A stretch of DNA of 64,000 nucleotides from Microbotryum silenes-acaulis (lineage: Eukaryota; Basidiomycota; Microbotryomycetes; Microbotryales; Microbotryaceae), in NCBI GenBank assembly GCA_003665825.1, contig QPFY01000003.1, positions 124,001 to 188,000 on the forward strand, given 5' to 3'. A program made the translations under genes and the position numbers. Below, one piece after another: positions 49,801 to 62,146 of this stretch. Within the stretch, counting starts at the first letter, position 1, and every line of letters begins with the position of its first letter. The notes beneath the pieces are model-generated. The model searched no databases. It saw only the letters and a list, made by a program, of their open reading frames with translations, and had not been told where the DNA came from.

Positions 49801-52630
49801 GGTAAAGTTGATGCCCGCCGCATGCCGAGGCTTGATGTTGAGCAACAAAGTCGAGATGACCTGCTTGCCCGTCCACAGCGGCCTCGGCTTCCAAATGGTC
49901 GGCGGCAACGTCTTGAGCAGACCGTCTTCGCCCGAGTAGTCGTCCTCGGAGCGCAGGGCACCGTAGATGAGTTGTTGGTACTGCTCGCGCGTGAAAAAGG
50001 TGTCCTTGTTCGTCAACCACACGCCGGCAACGACGTGATCTTGAATCAGACCGCGCAAGGGGTTTCCGGACGTCGGCACGAGGTATTGGTTGTCCGTGTT
50101 GGCGATCAGACGAGCCTCGGCTTGCGCGATCAACGATTGCGGGAAATGAATGTTCATTTCTGCAAATCACATCGCAGGAGGGGTCTTTAGCAAATAAAGC
50201 GCGACCATACGAGACTGACTCCGCTGAACTCACCATCACCGTCGAAATCGGCGTTGTAAGAGTTACAGTTCGCATAATGCATCCTGATAGTCTTTTCACC
50301 CTTGAGCACCCGAACGCGATGACACATCATCGAAGGCTTGTGCAGCGTCGGTTGTCGATTCAAGATGACGATATCCCCGTCCTGCAAGTGTCGGTAGACC
50401 TTGCGGTTGATTTGCGGGGTGCGGGTTGAGGGCAGGCCGACGTCCGGTCGATCGAGGCGGGAGGTGGCTGAGGCGCGCGATTCAGGCGCCAGGAGTTTGT
50501 TGGCGTGCGCGGTACGGTCTTCAATTGAGAGCTTGTCCTATGGTATGAGGCTTCAGATTGTCAGTTTCGAAGACCCTCAGACACCGAGAGCGCACTCGCA
50601 ACGTACCAGTGAAAGCAAGTGACCATCTTCCATCTGAATGAAAGCTGCACCCGGGTGCTTGTGCGGTCCATTAATGACCATCTGCCTCAACAGCTGCACA
50701 TTATGATCCGTCACCGGTTCCGGCAAGGTCAACTTTCTCGCGAAAACAGGCGGCACACCGATCTCGTTCGTCTCGATATTGACATCAGGGGAGATGACCG
50801 AACGTGCGGCGTAGTTGACACGTTTGCCCATCATATTTTGTCGGAACAGCCCTTCCTTCTTCTCGAGGAGTTGCTTGACACCCGGTGGTGGCAATTTGCC
50901 CTGTTTGACGATCATGGGGTTCTTGGATGAGTCCATCATCGAGTTGACTGCGACCTGGAGGTTGATCAGAGATTCCAACAATTGGATGTACAAGCGCGTC
51001 GGATCAACGGTCGGCTTCTCCCCTTCGACGACGCCATTACCATTCGCTTCGAGGATGGCCTTTTGCGCGTTCGCGAGGTTGACATTAAGGTCGCGGACAA
51101 CGAACGTCTGCCTCAGGATGCCGTTCAGCAAAGCGTTTTGCGGGTTCTCAAACACCTGATCACCCATCGTCGAAGCGGGCCTGAACCGTGTCGGAGGAAC
51201 GGCGACGACGTCCATGAAGAAGATGTCGGCCGACGCATCGGGCTGAGTCGACGATAGAGGGCCGTGTGGTGCGTAGAGAAGGGCGATGATCTCGGCCTCG
51301 TTCTTGAACAGGAGACGGAGGTGCGCTCGTACTTCGTGAGCGGGAACGAGGCGCTCGGTTTGGCGTCGTACGGCACCAACGTTGCGGTCGTCGGCGAGTG
51401 GGTCGTCGTCCTCGTCTTCATCCTCCTCCTCATCCTCGCTCGTCATGTTGGCCGAAGATCGGTCGTCGTCATCATCGTGATGATCGTGCTCATGATCGAC
51501 GTCCATCGCGTCCTCGTTCTTTGCCGCCGGTGCAGCTCCGTCCTTGGTTGATGCGAGCATCAGATCCTTCATCTTCATCCTCTTGATCGCTTTGCTCGCA
51601 TGAATCGCAACCTGCTTGCCGACCAAACTATACTCGACAATCTTGGTGTGCCCTTCCTTCCTCAACCGATGCGCGAACGCGCCACACCTCGTGCACTTCT
51701 TCTTGCCCGCCAACAACTTGACAAATTCGGCCATGACTTTTTTCCTCTGATCGTAGACCGTGCCCGATCGTTTGTATTCGTCGCGCGTGGTCGAAGAAGG
51801 ATCGAGCTTGGTCGCGCGCTTAATCGCCCTCGCGACAAAGGTCTTGAGGCGAATTCCAAAGTCCTCGATCGATTCGACCTCGTTCTCCTCCTCCTCGGGG
51901 TCGACCTGTCCCGGTTCCAACGTCGATTCACCGACCTCTCGATCGGCGAGGGTGGCGTCCTTGTCGTGCTTCTTGTTCTTCTTCTCGCCTGAGGAAGCGG
52001 CGCCGATGATGTTGATCTTGGTCAGTTCGTTCGCTTCGACGACCAGGCCTCGTTCGAGCAAAGTCAACCGGGCAATATATTTAAACACCTGTCGGAGCAA
52101 ATGGTCTATGATCAGTCACCCCCACTTTTTGCATTTTCCCCCGCTTGGAACTTTGCACACTGACCAGAGCCTCGGAGATCAAGAAACGATGACAGTAGGT
52201 GCAAGTTCCCCGCAACAACTGGTACGCTTGGATCAGGTACAGAGGGTGGAACATGGGCTGTGGGAGTTCGATGTGACCAAAGTGACCGGGGCAGTCGTAC
52301 GAGTTGAGTTTGCATGTCGTACAGCTGTGGGATCGCATTAGGAGGGACGGGAAAATAGGGGGGGAAGGAGGAGTGAACAGGAGCGAAAAAGCGGAGGTCA
52401 GCTCTCGGCCCAGGCCACCAACAGTGCAATGAAGATGAAACGCACATATCCCCCCTGTTGAGCGGTCCAAAAGCCGGGTCGTACAACCCTCCCTTGTTGG
52501 GCTCGTTGAGGTTGTTGAACAGGACCGGATTCACGACCTGCTTGACGCTGATCTTGCGCACGTCGGCCGCGGTCAGGTACGAGAACGAGATGGACGAGAT
52601 TTGCGACGAGATCGGTTGCGAGATGTTCAT
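46818..52630 (-). CDS. RPA190: RNA polymerase I largest subunit (RPA190/RPA1)
   Basis: Six exons: 52630-52446, 52324-52165, 52088-50607, 50537-50234, 50159-47464 and 47396-46818, giving 1801 residues (yeast 1664). It forms the nucleolar polymerase catalytic centre for rRNA synthesis. The clamp-core zinc ligands [21 protein letters not shown] and the bridge to [10 protein letters not shown] and NADFDGDEMN (three metal-binding Asp, about residues 704-710, split by intron 4) are clear. [26 protein letters not shown] marks the bridge helix and trigger loop. The start [20 protein letters not shown] and the acidic jaw insertion (about 47640-47930) identify polymerase I rather than II or III; no heptad CTD is present. 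A second His/Asp-rich acidic insert lies at about 51390-51530. Confidence 0.96.
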
Positions 52631-53204
52631 CGTGGGCTAGGATCGAGGTGGATGGAGGTGGAGCGTGATGAGCGGCTTGGACTGGCTGGCGGGACCGTTG
52701 GGCTTGAAGCTGAGCTCGGGTTGCGAATGAGCGAGCTCAGCGAGCTCAGCGGAGAGCGCACGGGCTGCCAGCTATTTGTTTCGCTCCTGCAGTTGTCCAC
52801 AACGTCGATGCGGGGACCACGACCAGTAGGGGACCTTTGTCGAACGATCGAGGGCTCGCTACGAGATGACGGAACCACGAGGGAAGTGGTTGGTCAAACT
52901 CAGGCGCGGAGCTCGACCAGTCCAGATCGTGCCCCGCGCCGCTTGCGAAAGGCCCAAGTCCATCCGCTCGGACCTCTTCCCGATATCGCCCAGGTCTCGT
53001 GATTAGCGCTGAGACATGGCATCCGGAGTGCACCACTTCTGGGGACTCGCAGGTTTTTTTAAATCGCTCGACATGTAAAGTTAATGAAATACAACAACAA
53101 CGAATATTGGAACTGTCGAGATGGAGCGCGTCCGGCCAGGGCACAGATTTTCGTTCCGTGGGTATCGAATGACCCCCACCCTTCACTCCCTGTCGAGGAC
53201 CACC
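52631..53204. other. Intergenic between RPA190 and VPS22 genes
   Basis: Upstream region of the polymerase I subunit gene and 3' flank of VPS22. A tandem gagctcagc duplication lies near 52731-52750. No gene seen. Confidence 0.5.
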
Positions 53205-54118
53205 TCAGAACGCCCACAGGCCAGCAACATAGTACCTCTTTTCCGCCTCTTCCTCCCCACCATCGTCGACCCAACAGAGCCCACTCTCGACGCCCTTGAT
53301 GAGCGCCCTCTCGCACCTCTCGGTCCCCCACCCTTCGCCCATCTTGAACCTGACCAGATCCTCAACCGTGAGGTAACCTTTCCGAGTCGCGAGTTGTACG
53401 ACAACGAACGAATCCGTATCGAGTGCTTGGGGTCGACATTGCACCAACTTGATGCTCGGGTTCGAGGTTGCCGAGGCGGAAGATTTTGCGCCAGCGTCGG
53501 AGTGATTCTCGACTCCATTCGACGAAACGACCTTGTACCCACAACCCAAAGGTCCCAACACTTGAATAGCTTTTTCCAAATCTCCGACGGTGACTTGTTC
53601 CGTTCGATCGTTCTTTCCCCCGTTCCTCAACTTTCTGACCGCCTGTAAAACAACTTGAACGCTGACCAATCCACCGGTCGCGTCCCTCAAGCCCAAACAG
53701 ACGTCCACGACCTGCACCCCCAAAGCCACATACCATTCGCCCAACCCTAGTCGATCCCAGAGCTTCTTTTTGCCTCCACCTAACGGATCCAACCCCAACT
53801 CGGCGCAGAGACGAGTGAATTCGGAGCGGAAGGTCGGGGAGGAGAGGATGCGAGCTCGATGGGTCGTCGAGAAGGACGCGAGAGCGGTGGTGAACGTTTG
53901 TAGTTGGGCTTGGAGAGATTGGGCTTGGGAGCTGAGGAGCGTGGTCGAGAGCGTGCCTGCGGATGAGATAGGGGCTTAGTGGACGCCCGGAAAGGGGTGG
54001 GGGGAGGTCGCAAGAGAGAGAGAGAGAGAGAGAGAAGATAAGGAAGCTTACTGTAGTGGGACTGCGAATCGAGGTGTCGTTGCAGCGAGGTGTAGCCTAC
54101 ACCGGTTCGTCTGGCCAT
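53205..54118 (-). CDS. SNF8: ESCRT-II subunit VPS22/SNF8
   Basis: Two exons, 54118-54052 and 53956-53205, give 272 residues, near the usual 230-260. It is part of the ESCRT-II complex (with VPS25 and VPS36) that sorts ubiquitinated cargo into multivesicular endosomes. The N-terminus MARRTGVGYTSLQRH and a predicted coiled-coil helix lead into EFTRLCAELGLDPLG. This and the following LGLGEWYVALGVQVVDVCLGLRD-type winged helix align with SNF8, as does the second winged helix with the pattern VVQLATRKGYLTVEDL. The final YYVAGLWAF replaces the LPALF ending. The intron carries an (AG)11 run as read on the + strand. Confidence 0.9.
54013..54034. repeat. (AG)11 microsatellite in VPS22 intron
   Basis: Eleven AG units on the + strand, read as a CT tract within the single VPS22 intron. 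It is a likely length-polymorphic marker. Confidence 0.95.
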
Positions 54119-54300
54119 CGCGAAGGCTTGTTGCCGTATTCGGGGCGCTATAGGCTATGTTGTACGAGCGAGAAAGGCGCGGCAGTCGAGCTTCCCCCAC
54201 GTCCCGACTCACGCGCTTCTCGTCCCCGCTCATCCTCGTCCTGTTCGGCGCTCCACTCTGGCTCCGAACTGGTGCAACGTGGTACGTTCGGCGGCAGAAG
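54119..54300. promoter_or_regulatory. Bidirectional promoter region, VPS22 / VPS15
   Basis: Only 182 bp lie between the divergent start codons of two endosomal-sorting genes, so the promoters overlap. No clear TATA box. Confidence 0.65.
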
Positions 54301-57300
54301 ATGGGCCAACACCTCTCCGTACCACCATCCTCGTACGCCACAGCAGGAGGGAACCATGGCTCCTCCACGGCGACGGGCACGCTCGTGACCGCTGCAGCAG
54401 CCGCATCGAATGGCCAAGCAGCGAACGCGACGAATGCCTCTTCGGCGATCGGCGGCGGCCTCCTCGGCGAGTTGGGCGCCGAGATTGGCTACGACAAGAG
54501 GTGAGTCAACTCAGGTGCTTCACAACAGGAAGTCACCGAGCTCATCACCGGCCACATCCACAGCATGGGCACCTCGCGATTCCTCAAGACGATCCGAGCT
54601 CGTCATCGCTCGGGAGCTCTCGTCGTCAAGGTCTTTGTCAAGGATGACCCGGGACTGAGTTTCAAGCCGTTCGAGGAGAGGATAAAGCGTGCGTTGTACT
54701 CGTCGCTGTGTGCGCACGCTCTCCGTCTCTCATGGCTGATCCTTCCGTCGCCCCCACTTGTATCAGTTGAACGAGAAGCCCTGTCACAAGGCGCGAATGT
54801 GCTCGCCTATCAGCGGGCCGTGGAGACCGATCGTGCGACGTATCTTATTCGACAGTGGATGGCTTCGAACCTGTACGATCGTATCAGGTCAGTCCCAGCA
54901 AGATGACGTTCCGGGCTCACGACCGCCGTCTAATCGCTCGCTTGTTCCTCCAATCACCTCGATAGTACGAGGCCGTTCTTGACCTCGATCGAGAAGAAGT
55001 GGATCGCGTTCCAGCTGTTGATGGGATTACGATATGCTCACGAGAGAGGCGTAAGTTGATATTGTTGACGACAAAGAGTCCACTCCGCAGGGCTGATTCA
55101 CCCCCACTTGGGAACAGATCTCTCACGGTGACATCAAGACCGAGAACGTGCTGTGCACCTCGTGGTCCTGGGCCCTCTTGACCGATTTTCCGTCGGCCTT
55201 CAAACCTACCTACCTCCCCCTCGACGATCCCTCGATCTTTTCCTACTACTTCGACACCTCTTCCCGACGAACATGCTACCTCGCGCCCGAACGTTTCTAT
55301 CACCCCGATTCCGAGATCGCTCGTCAAAAAGCAACCTTGGGCTGGGGACAAAGCGATGGACCCGTAACGGAAGCGATGGACGTCTTCAGTCTCGGCTGCG
55401 TCATGGCTGAAATGTGGATGGAAGGTACACCACCTTTTACTCTATCACAATTGTTCAAATACCGCGAAGAAGGAACGACAACGACGGCTGTCGAACCGCA
55501 GGAAGGGGAACGGTATTCGTTGGAACCGTACCTCAACGAGATCGAGGACGTCCCGATGAGGGATCTTATTCGGTCAATGGTCTCGCGGCAGCCTAGTCAA
55601 CGAAAGAGCTGTAAGGACTATCTGGACGAGTCCAAGGGAACGGTCTTCCCCGAAGTTTTTTATACTTTCCTCCATCCCTTTTTGGCGGGATTGAACGAGG
55701 GGTCGTCGATTGGTGCTGAAGGAGGAATGAACGTGAACCCTGCCTCGACGGGAATCACGACCACGACTCTGGGTGGTGAGACGCTGGCCCCTCGTTCGAT
55801 GGAGACCAGCACGAGCTTGCGATCGGACTCGGACGACAAGATCGAAAGAGTGTGGAACGAATGGGAGATGGTGATGCAGTACCTCGAAGATGACCTCGTC
55901 GCGTCGACCCTCATCAACAAGGACGTCGACGTGGCGGAGCCTACACCTGTGCCGGGGACACCAGCCGAAACCTTTCCTGTCCTTTTGGACGTCCCGGGCC
56001 TCGAAGCATCCCCCGCTATAGGAGGGACCTTCGAGGATGGCCCCGCCTTGATTCTCCTCTCCCTCCTCTGCTCGAATCTGCACAACTGCGTCCGACCTAG
56101 TTCGGTGTTGCGGTGTCTGGATCTGCTTTTGGCGCTGAGTCGTTGCTTGACGGATGAAACCAAGCTGGATAGGTTGGTGCCTTATTTGGTCGCCACGCTT
56201 GGGGACGACGCGCCGATGGTCCGGAGTGCGGCCATTAGGAGTTTGACGCAGGTGGTGCGTAGTCTCTCGAGAGCTCTTCCGCGTATGATCATCGAGCTGA
56301 ACTTTGCTTGGTCCGCAGCTCCTGACGATCGACTCGGTGACACCTCTTAACGCCTCCATCTACACGGAGTACATCCTACCCAACATGCGACCCCTAGCGA
56401 CCGACGACTCGCTCCTCGTTCGATCCATGTATGCGACCTGCCTCCCCTCTCTAGCAACCCAAGCCAAACTCGTGCTCGACACGAACCAAGCGCTACAAAC
56501 TACCTCCTCCGCCGCGATCCCACCACCCCCACTCGACGACATCCCTGAACCCTATGACTTCCAGCTCCTCACCCTCCACCAAACGATTCAAGACCATCTC
56601 CACCCTCTACTCTCCGATCCCGACCCCTTGGTCCGTCGGTCGCTCCTTTCCCACATCGGCGAACTGTGCACCTTCTTCGGTCCCCATCGCGCGAACGATG
56701 CCGTCTTGGCTCATTTGGTAACGTACCTCAATTCGAGGGAATGGAGATTGAGGGAAGCGTGGAACAAAGGTGCGGGGGAGGTTGCCAAAGTCGTAGGAGG
56801 TAAAAGCTGGGAGATGTTCTTGGCGCCTTTGATGGTGTTGAGTTTGGCAGGTTCGTTTCCATCCCTCTGCCCATCTCCGTTCCTTGAAACATCGCTGATA
56901 ACTGGGTGGAATGCGACGGGGATAGATAAAGAAGAGTTTGTGACGGTTCAAGTTTTGACCTCGCTGACTTCGTTGATGCGACAAGATCTGATCACCAAAG
57001 TCAAAAAGTGGGAATTGGTCGGACTCATCACGGGCTTCTTGTGCCATCCCAACATCTGGATACGAGAAGGTGCGTCCCAAGAGGCCTAATTCTCGCCCAA
57101 GAGTGCAACTGAGACCTGTGTGATTATCAGGTGCTGCGAGTTTCCTCGCTTCAACGAGCGATACGTTGGACCCGACGGATCGATGGTGTATCCTCTACCC
57201 GACGATCAAGAGGCTTTTACGTGCGGACATCAAGGAAATTACGGCCTTGTCCATCTTGGACAATGCGAGGGAACCGGTTCGTCCTACCAAAGGGCTGCAT

Positions 57301-60300
57301 TCGGATCTTATCCTGCGAAGAGTAGTAGTCCTGATGCTTTCATGATGTTTTCAGCTGTCCCGGGTCATCTTTGAAGCCGCAGTGAGCTGGGCCGGTCGAG
57401 CAGGTAAGAGTCATTTTTGGAGCGCGAATGGATCAAGTAAGAACGCGACGAGGGAGAAGGGCGCACCGAGGGACGTCGGAGTAAGGACGGACGAGTGAGT
57501 CGATACGAGCCCATCATGGCATTCGAAGATTCTCAAGCTGATGAAAAGAGACTGTGACGCACAAGGGACCAAGCCCAATTGGACAAGATGCGACAATTGG
57601 GGATGAAGTTCCCTGACGACGAGGTCAAGCTTAACCTTATGAGGGATTACATCTCTCGTTTGGCGGTCGCTCGGCAGGCGTGAGTAGCTCGATGCTCATT
57701 ACAGAATGTTTGGCAGTAATGGCTGATTCCTTTGCACTCTCTCAATCCATTCTGCAGCAACCCAACCAAATCGACTGAGCCGACCTCCTCATCCACACTC
57801 GACCCGATCACCCACCACCCCGCCACGGTCCTCCAAGACCTCGGCATCATCCCCGAAACGATCTTTTTCAACATCAAGAACGACGAATCCAGCGCACCAA
57901 CCGACCGATCAACGAGCGGTCTCCCACGTCGCTTCTCCCTCGAGCCCTCGAGTACACCACGATCGGTGTCGGAGTTCAGTGGCTTGGGTGTCGGTGTTGG
58001 TGTCGGTGCAAGTCCCGATGGACGCGGATCGCGAAGTCGACAAGTGTCGGGTACGCCTTCCTCGACTACGGGGCAGATCGATGATTTGCGACGACGACTC
58101 GCTCAAACTTCCCTCGAGGGTACGACGGTCCCACCCTTGATCGGTCCCTCTCCCTTGAGACATCCACAACAACGTACCGTATCCGAAACTTCCTCCATCA
58201 AAACGCACGTCACTGAATCCTCAACTACGACCACGACCACTTCCGGGACCCGAGTGCAAAAGAACCTGGTCGAAGTCGGCAAAGTTGGTGCGGAGGTCGG
58301 AGAAGATTTGGCGAACGCGCAGGGCAGATTCGAGGTTGCTCTAGGGACGTCGCAAGTACGACGAGATGGCCCGATGGGAATTGGTTTGGGTGAGAGCCCT
58401 TGGGGTGGTCAGATGAAGAGACCGTCGAGGTTGGGCAAGGTGCCGCAGCAGAGGTTCGAGACGACGTACGGTGAGTCATTGTCTGAAACGGTTTCGATAG
58501 CGGGTCTGCATTGTAAGAAGCTGACGTTCCTCTCTGTTGGTGCCTTGATCCAGCCGGAAGTGAAGCAGGGGTGAAGCAACTGCTCGAACGAGCCTACCTG
58601 GAAACGTACCGCGAACCTATCGCCGATTTCGGACCGCACGTCCCCGTCGGCATCCCGCGTCGCAAAGCCCTACGCACGGCCTTTCCCCCACGAGATCGAA
58701 CACCCTCCAAACCCGAAGGGACGCTCATCGCGCACTTGGTCGAACATATCGCGGCCATCACTTCAATCGCGGTCTCGCCCGATCAACTCTTCTTCGTCAC
58801 GGGTAGTCAAGACGGGACCGTCAAAGTGTGGGACTCGATCCGGCTCGAAAAGAACGTGACTTCAAAATCACGACAAACGTTCGATCAAGGCGGAAGGATC
58901 ACGTGCGTTGGCGTTGTGGAGCATACGAGGTGTGTCGTTAGTGCGAGTGATAATGGGACTGTGTGGGTACATCGAGTCGATGTTGCTCTGGGAGGGTCGA
59001 TGCCCCGGTACGGGAGGGCGGCGATGGTGAGGCAATGTACGATGCAGGGGAGGAACGAATTCGTTACGTGCTTGGACAGCTACATCACAGGTTAGTTATG
59101 GTCTACTTGCATCGACTGTCGACTGTAAATCACTTACCAACGCCGAATCTGACCACGCAGAAACGACGACCAATTTGATTGTCGGCACCTCGCTGTCCAC
59201 GATTCAAATCCTCGATCTGCGCACCATGCGGCCTCTGCATACCTGGCAAAACCCTTCCCACCTGGGTCCCATCTCGTCTCTGTGCCTCGATCGCAAAAAA
59301 GTATGGCTCGTCGTCGGCACGGCCCACGGCTTCCTCTCCCTCTGGGATCTCCGCTTCGGCCTCTTGCTCCGTTCGTGGTCCATCAGTCCCTCGTCGCACC
59401 GAATCGAACGAATCGTCGTCCACCCAACCAAAGGCAAAGGACGATGGATCATTGTCTCCGTTCAGGATTCACTCGAGGCTGAAAGCGACGTGCACGCACA
59501 TACTTCGACGACGCCACACGGGACGACGCAGATTGCCGAAGTGTGGGATCTGGAGAGAGCGCTCAAAGTGGAAGAGTTCAGAGTATCGTCCCCTTCGACC
59601 GTTGGAGACTCAACGAGTCGAAAAGCTTCGGGGACAGAGGGATTGAGGACGAACAAGACGTCGGGGAGCGCGATCCCTTTGACACCGGTATTTCGCGCGA
59701 AAGAAGCCGTGCTCGATCCGTCGAAAGCGATTGCGATTTTGCTTGAACAAGCCACGAATAAACGCAACAACCCGAACGGTGTTAAACTCTCCGACGTCCC
59801 CGCAATCAAGTTCGATGAAACGACGAAACCTACATCCTTGTCCTCGGTGCCCAGCAAATTGACCGTGCGAGCGCTGTGGGCCGGTGTCGATTACTCGCAC
59901 ACCGTCGAAGGTGTGACGGCCTCGTCTTCTCATCCTGGCGGCTTGCACCTCCTCGATGAAGCCTCGTCATCGAATGAGCGCTACGACCGTACAGGCGCAA
60001 AAGGCGGCTCGAGTGGTGCCGCAGGGTTCTTGTTGACGGCTGGGGAGGATCGTAAAGTGAGGTATTGGGATTTGGGCAAAGCTTCGCAGTCGACGATTGT
60101 GAGTGGGCAAGAGTTGGAGGAAGAGACGGCAGTGTTCACGTGAGTCGTCTGTCATTTCCCCTTTCTCGTTCGGATGTCAAACCTTTTCTAACCCTATTAT
60201 CGACCTTGGTAAAGTCTGCACTCATCGACAACGCGTCCCTCAATCTACTTGGAATCCCACCCGCCCTCGCAACGAACCTCGCGCGTTCACCGCTCGACCC

Positions 60301-60431
60301 TGATCGCGAATCACCAACAACAACTCTTGCGAGCCCACCACGATGCGATTACGGCCTTGGCCATTGTCGATCTTCCCTTCAGGTGCATCATCACGGGTGA
60401 TAGGAGTGGGGTGGTCAAGGTTTTTGAGTGA
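54301..60431 (+). CDS. VPS15: VPS15, regulatory protein kinase of the VPS34 PI3-kinase complex
   Basis: Fourteen exons: 54301-54500, 54564-54688, 54767-54887, 54966-55050, 55118-56254, 56319-56850, 56926-57069, 57131-57276, 57355-57494, 57566-57679, 57758-58470, 58554-59090, 59161-60139 and 60215-60431. They give 1729 residues, longer than yeast (1454). It starts MGQHLS, fitting the N-myristoylation known for VPS15. The kinase domain shows [21 protein letters not shown], the catalytic loop [10 protein letters not shown] and LLTDF. HEAT repeats follow (exons 5-10; [20 protein letters not shown]), then a Ser/Thr-rich linker. WD40 repeats close the protein ([24 protein letters not shown], final [13 protein letters not shown]). 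It anchors VPS34 to endosomes and autophagic membranes. Exons 10 and 14 use AAG acceptors. Confidence 0.95.
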
Positions 60432-61009
60432 GGGGGGTAAAGGGAGAAGGGGGAAGATTATGCTATCGTAGTGCAATGCATGTACAGATTTCAGTGTGAC
60501 TTTTAACGACATGGATGTGTCTCGGCGAGCTGTAGGGAGACGCTTGCAGAACAGCAGACGATACCATCAGCGTCCTTCTCTGGGTGGCGACGGGAAGCAC
60601 TCAGGGGCTGTGTCGGAGCCTCCGGCGTTCCTTTATCAACTTGACCGCGAAGTTGGCAGCTCTCGGAGGCCTGATGAAGCACATCCCTGGGGCACTGAGT
60701 TTCGTCTAAACTTTTCGCCTCGCCACGCCACGCCACGCCACGACAGTGCGGTCCAGAATTCGTGAACTAATGGAAACCGGCTTATTGCGCTCGGACCGCT
60801 TTCTAATCTTTTGTTTTTGGGCCGCTCTGGGCCGCCCGCGATTCTCCGCCTGCCTGCGAGAATTCGATCCTGGCTCAGACTTACGCTCACAACCGATCCA
60901 ACCCCAACTACGCCCCACTCCGCGACCTGTCTTCCGGGCTCATATCCCTTCTTTGCCCTCGTTCTCCTTCGTACCCTTTTTCCCACCTTCCCACCTCTTC
61001 TATAAAACG
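60432..61009. other. Intergenic between VPS15 and ATP synthase subunit e genes
   Basis: No gene seen. Four tandem copies of cgcca lie at 60721-60740. The right part is pyrimidine-rich, as often upstream of fungal housekeeping genes. Confidence 0.5.
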
Positions 61010-61679
61010 ATGGTCTCCCCGGCAGTGAACGTGAGTACCTCGGTCAATACGCTTCAGCGACTACGATGGCCGCAATCATGGGATATGGGCCAGTGACCGG
61101 ATCGGATTGAACCCCCGTGAACCTGTTGGTGTATCGTAAATGTTCGATGCGGCTGTACCGTTTTGCGCCGGGGTCGTGTGATCCGATCGCACCCGTCATC
61201 GTGTCTCGCTCGCTCGCTCGTTCGTTCCCGACCCCCATAACCCCACTAACTCGAGAACGTGTGCTCCGCTTCCCCAACACCACCAGGTCGTACGTTACTC
61301 TGCGCTTTTCTCCGGCGTCGTGTACGGCTTCCTACACCGCCGCACGCTGCAGGCGCAGTTCGACTCCGACGCCGCGCGCCACGAACTGCACAAGCGGGAA
61401 CAGTGGCTCGAACAGGCCAAGAAGGCTTGGCAGGCCAAGGTCACCAAGGATGATGGTTGTGAGTTGGGGGGACGAGCGTTCGCACAGCGCGATCGGATCA
61501 GATCACGCGCCAAGTGGGCAGAGGTTTAGGGTCGAAATAGAGGAGCAGATGGCCGTGGGGGAAAAAGAGCCCCGCATGCTACGACCAATACTGACCACTC
61601 TCTAACCCTTTCATCAGTGATCACCGACCCAGACGCACCAGGGTTCGATCTCGAGGCCGTGCTCAAGTCGCTCGAATAA
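61010..61679 (+). CDS. ATP21: Mitochondrial ATP synthase subunit e
   Basis: Three exons, 61010-61030, 61287-61458 and 61618-61679, give 84 residues, the usual size. Subunit e (Atp21/Tim11) sits in the inner membrane at the F1Fo dimer interface and shapes cristae. The spliced start MVSPAVN-VVRYSALFSGVVYGF carries the single membrane helix with the conserved small-residue G..YG pattern. It is followed by HRRTLQAQ, a charged helix KREQWLEQAKKAW and the typical ending LITDPDAPGFDLEAVLKSLE. Introns are 256 and 159 nt, long relative to the tiny exons. Exon 1 encodes only seven residues. Confidence 0.92.
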
Positions 61680-62146
61680 ACATGGGTCCGCCAGAAAGGG
61701 GGCACGCAGGAAGCGCATGAGCAAGAAAAAGGGACGGACCATCCATCCACATGATATTCGATCGGGGATGTCGTCTTGTGAAGGTGTACATGTGTAGTAG
61801 AAGTCGCAGAGGAATGGTTTCATACACTCGGGTATTAAGGACTTTTTGAGAACGGGGGTGATGAGATTTGAGAGACGCGGGTTCGATCGATTGAGTGGCC
61901 GCCTCAATCAGGGAACGTCACAGGTTCGGTGGCGAGCCAAGTTGCGGCACAGGCTACTCCAAACAAGGTCCTGCGACGCGTCAAGATGCGAAATGTGTCC
62001 TCGTCTAATTCCGGAGAGATGAAGCTGGCGGCCTCTCGACAAGATCTCCCTCGGCAGATATTTTCAAAGTCTTTCAGCATTCCCACAGGGTTCATGTCGA
62101 GCAAGACCAACCGAAGAAAGATATTCTCAAACCCACGAACCCTGAA
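61680..62146. other. Convergent intergenic region
   Basis: 3' flanks of the ATP synthase subunit e gene and of the PNPOx-like gene. A 68-codon minus-strand frame (62110-61904) is present but no splice links it to a known domain. Confidence 0.45.

Noticed and set aside
57404..57410. A gtaagag donor in VPS15
   Set aside because: Reading through keeps the frame and yields the conserved segment ending in [12 protein letters not shown], so this stays exon.
61001..61007. TATAAAA just before the ATP synthase subunit e start
   Set aside because: It lies three bases ahead of the ATG, too close to act as a TATA box.
61870..61885. A gttcgatcgatt box resembling a tRNA B-box
   Set aside because: No A-box or foldable cloverleaf at the right distance.
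61904..62110. 68-codon minus-strand frame downstream of the PNPOx-like gene
   Set aside because: Protein-like composition, but the PNPOx gene ends just upstream and no splice sites link this frame to a domain; likely 3' flank.
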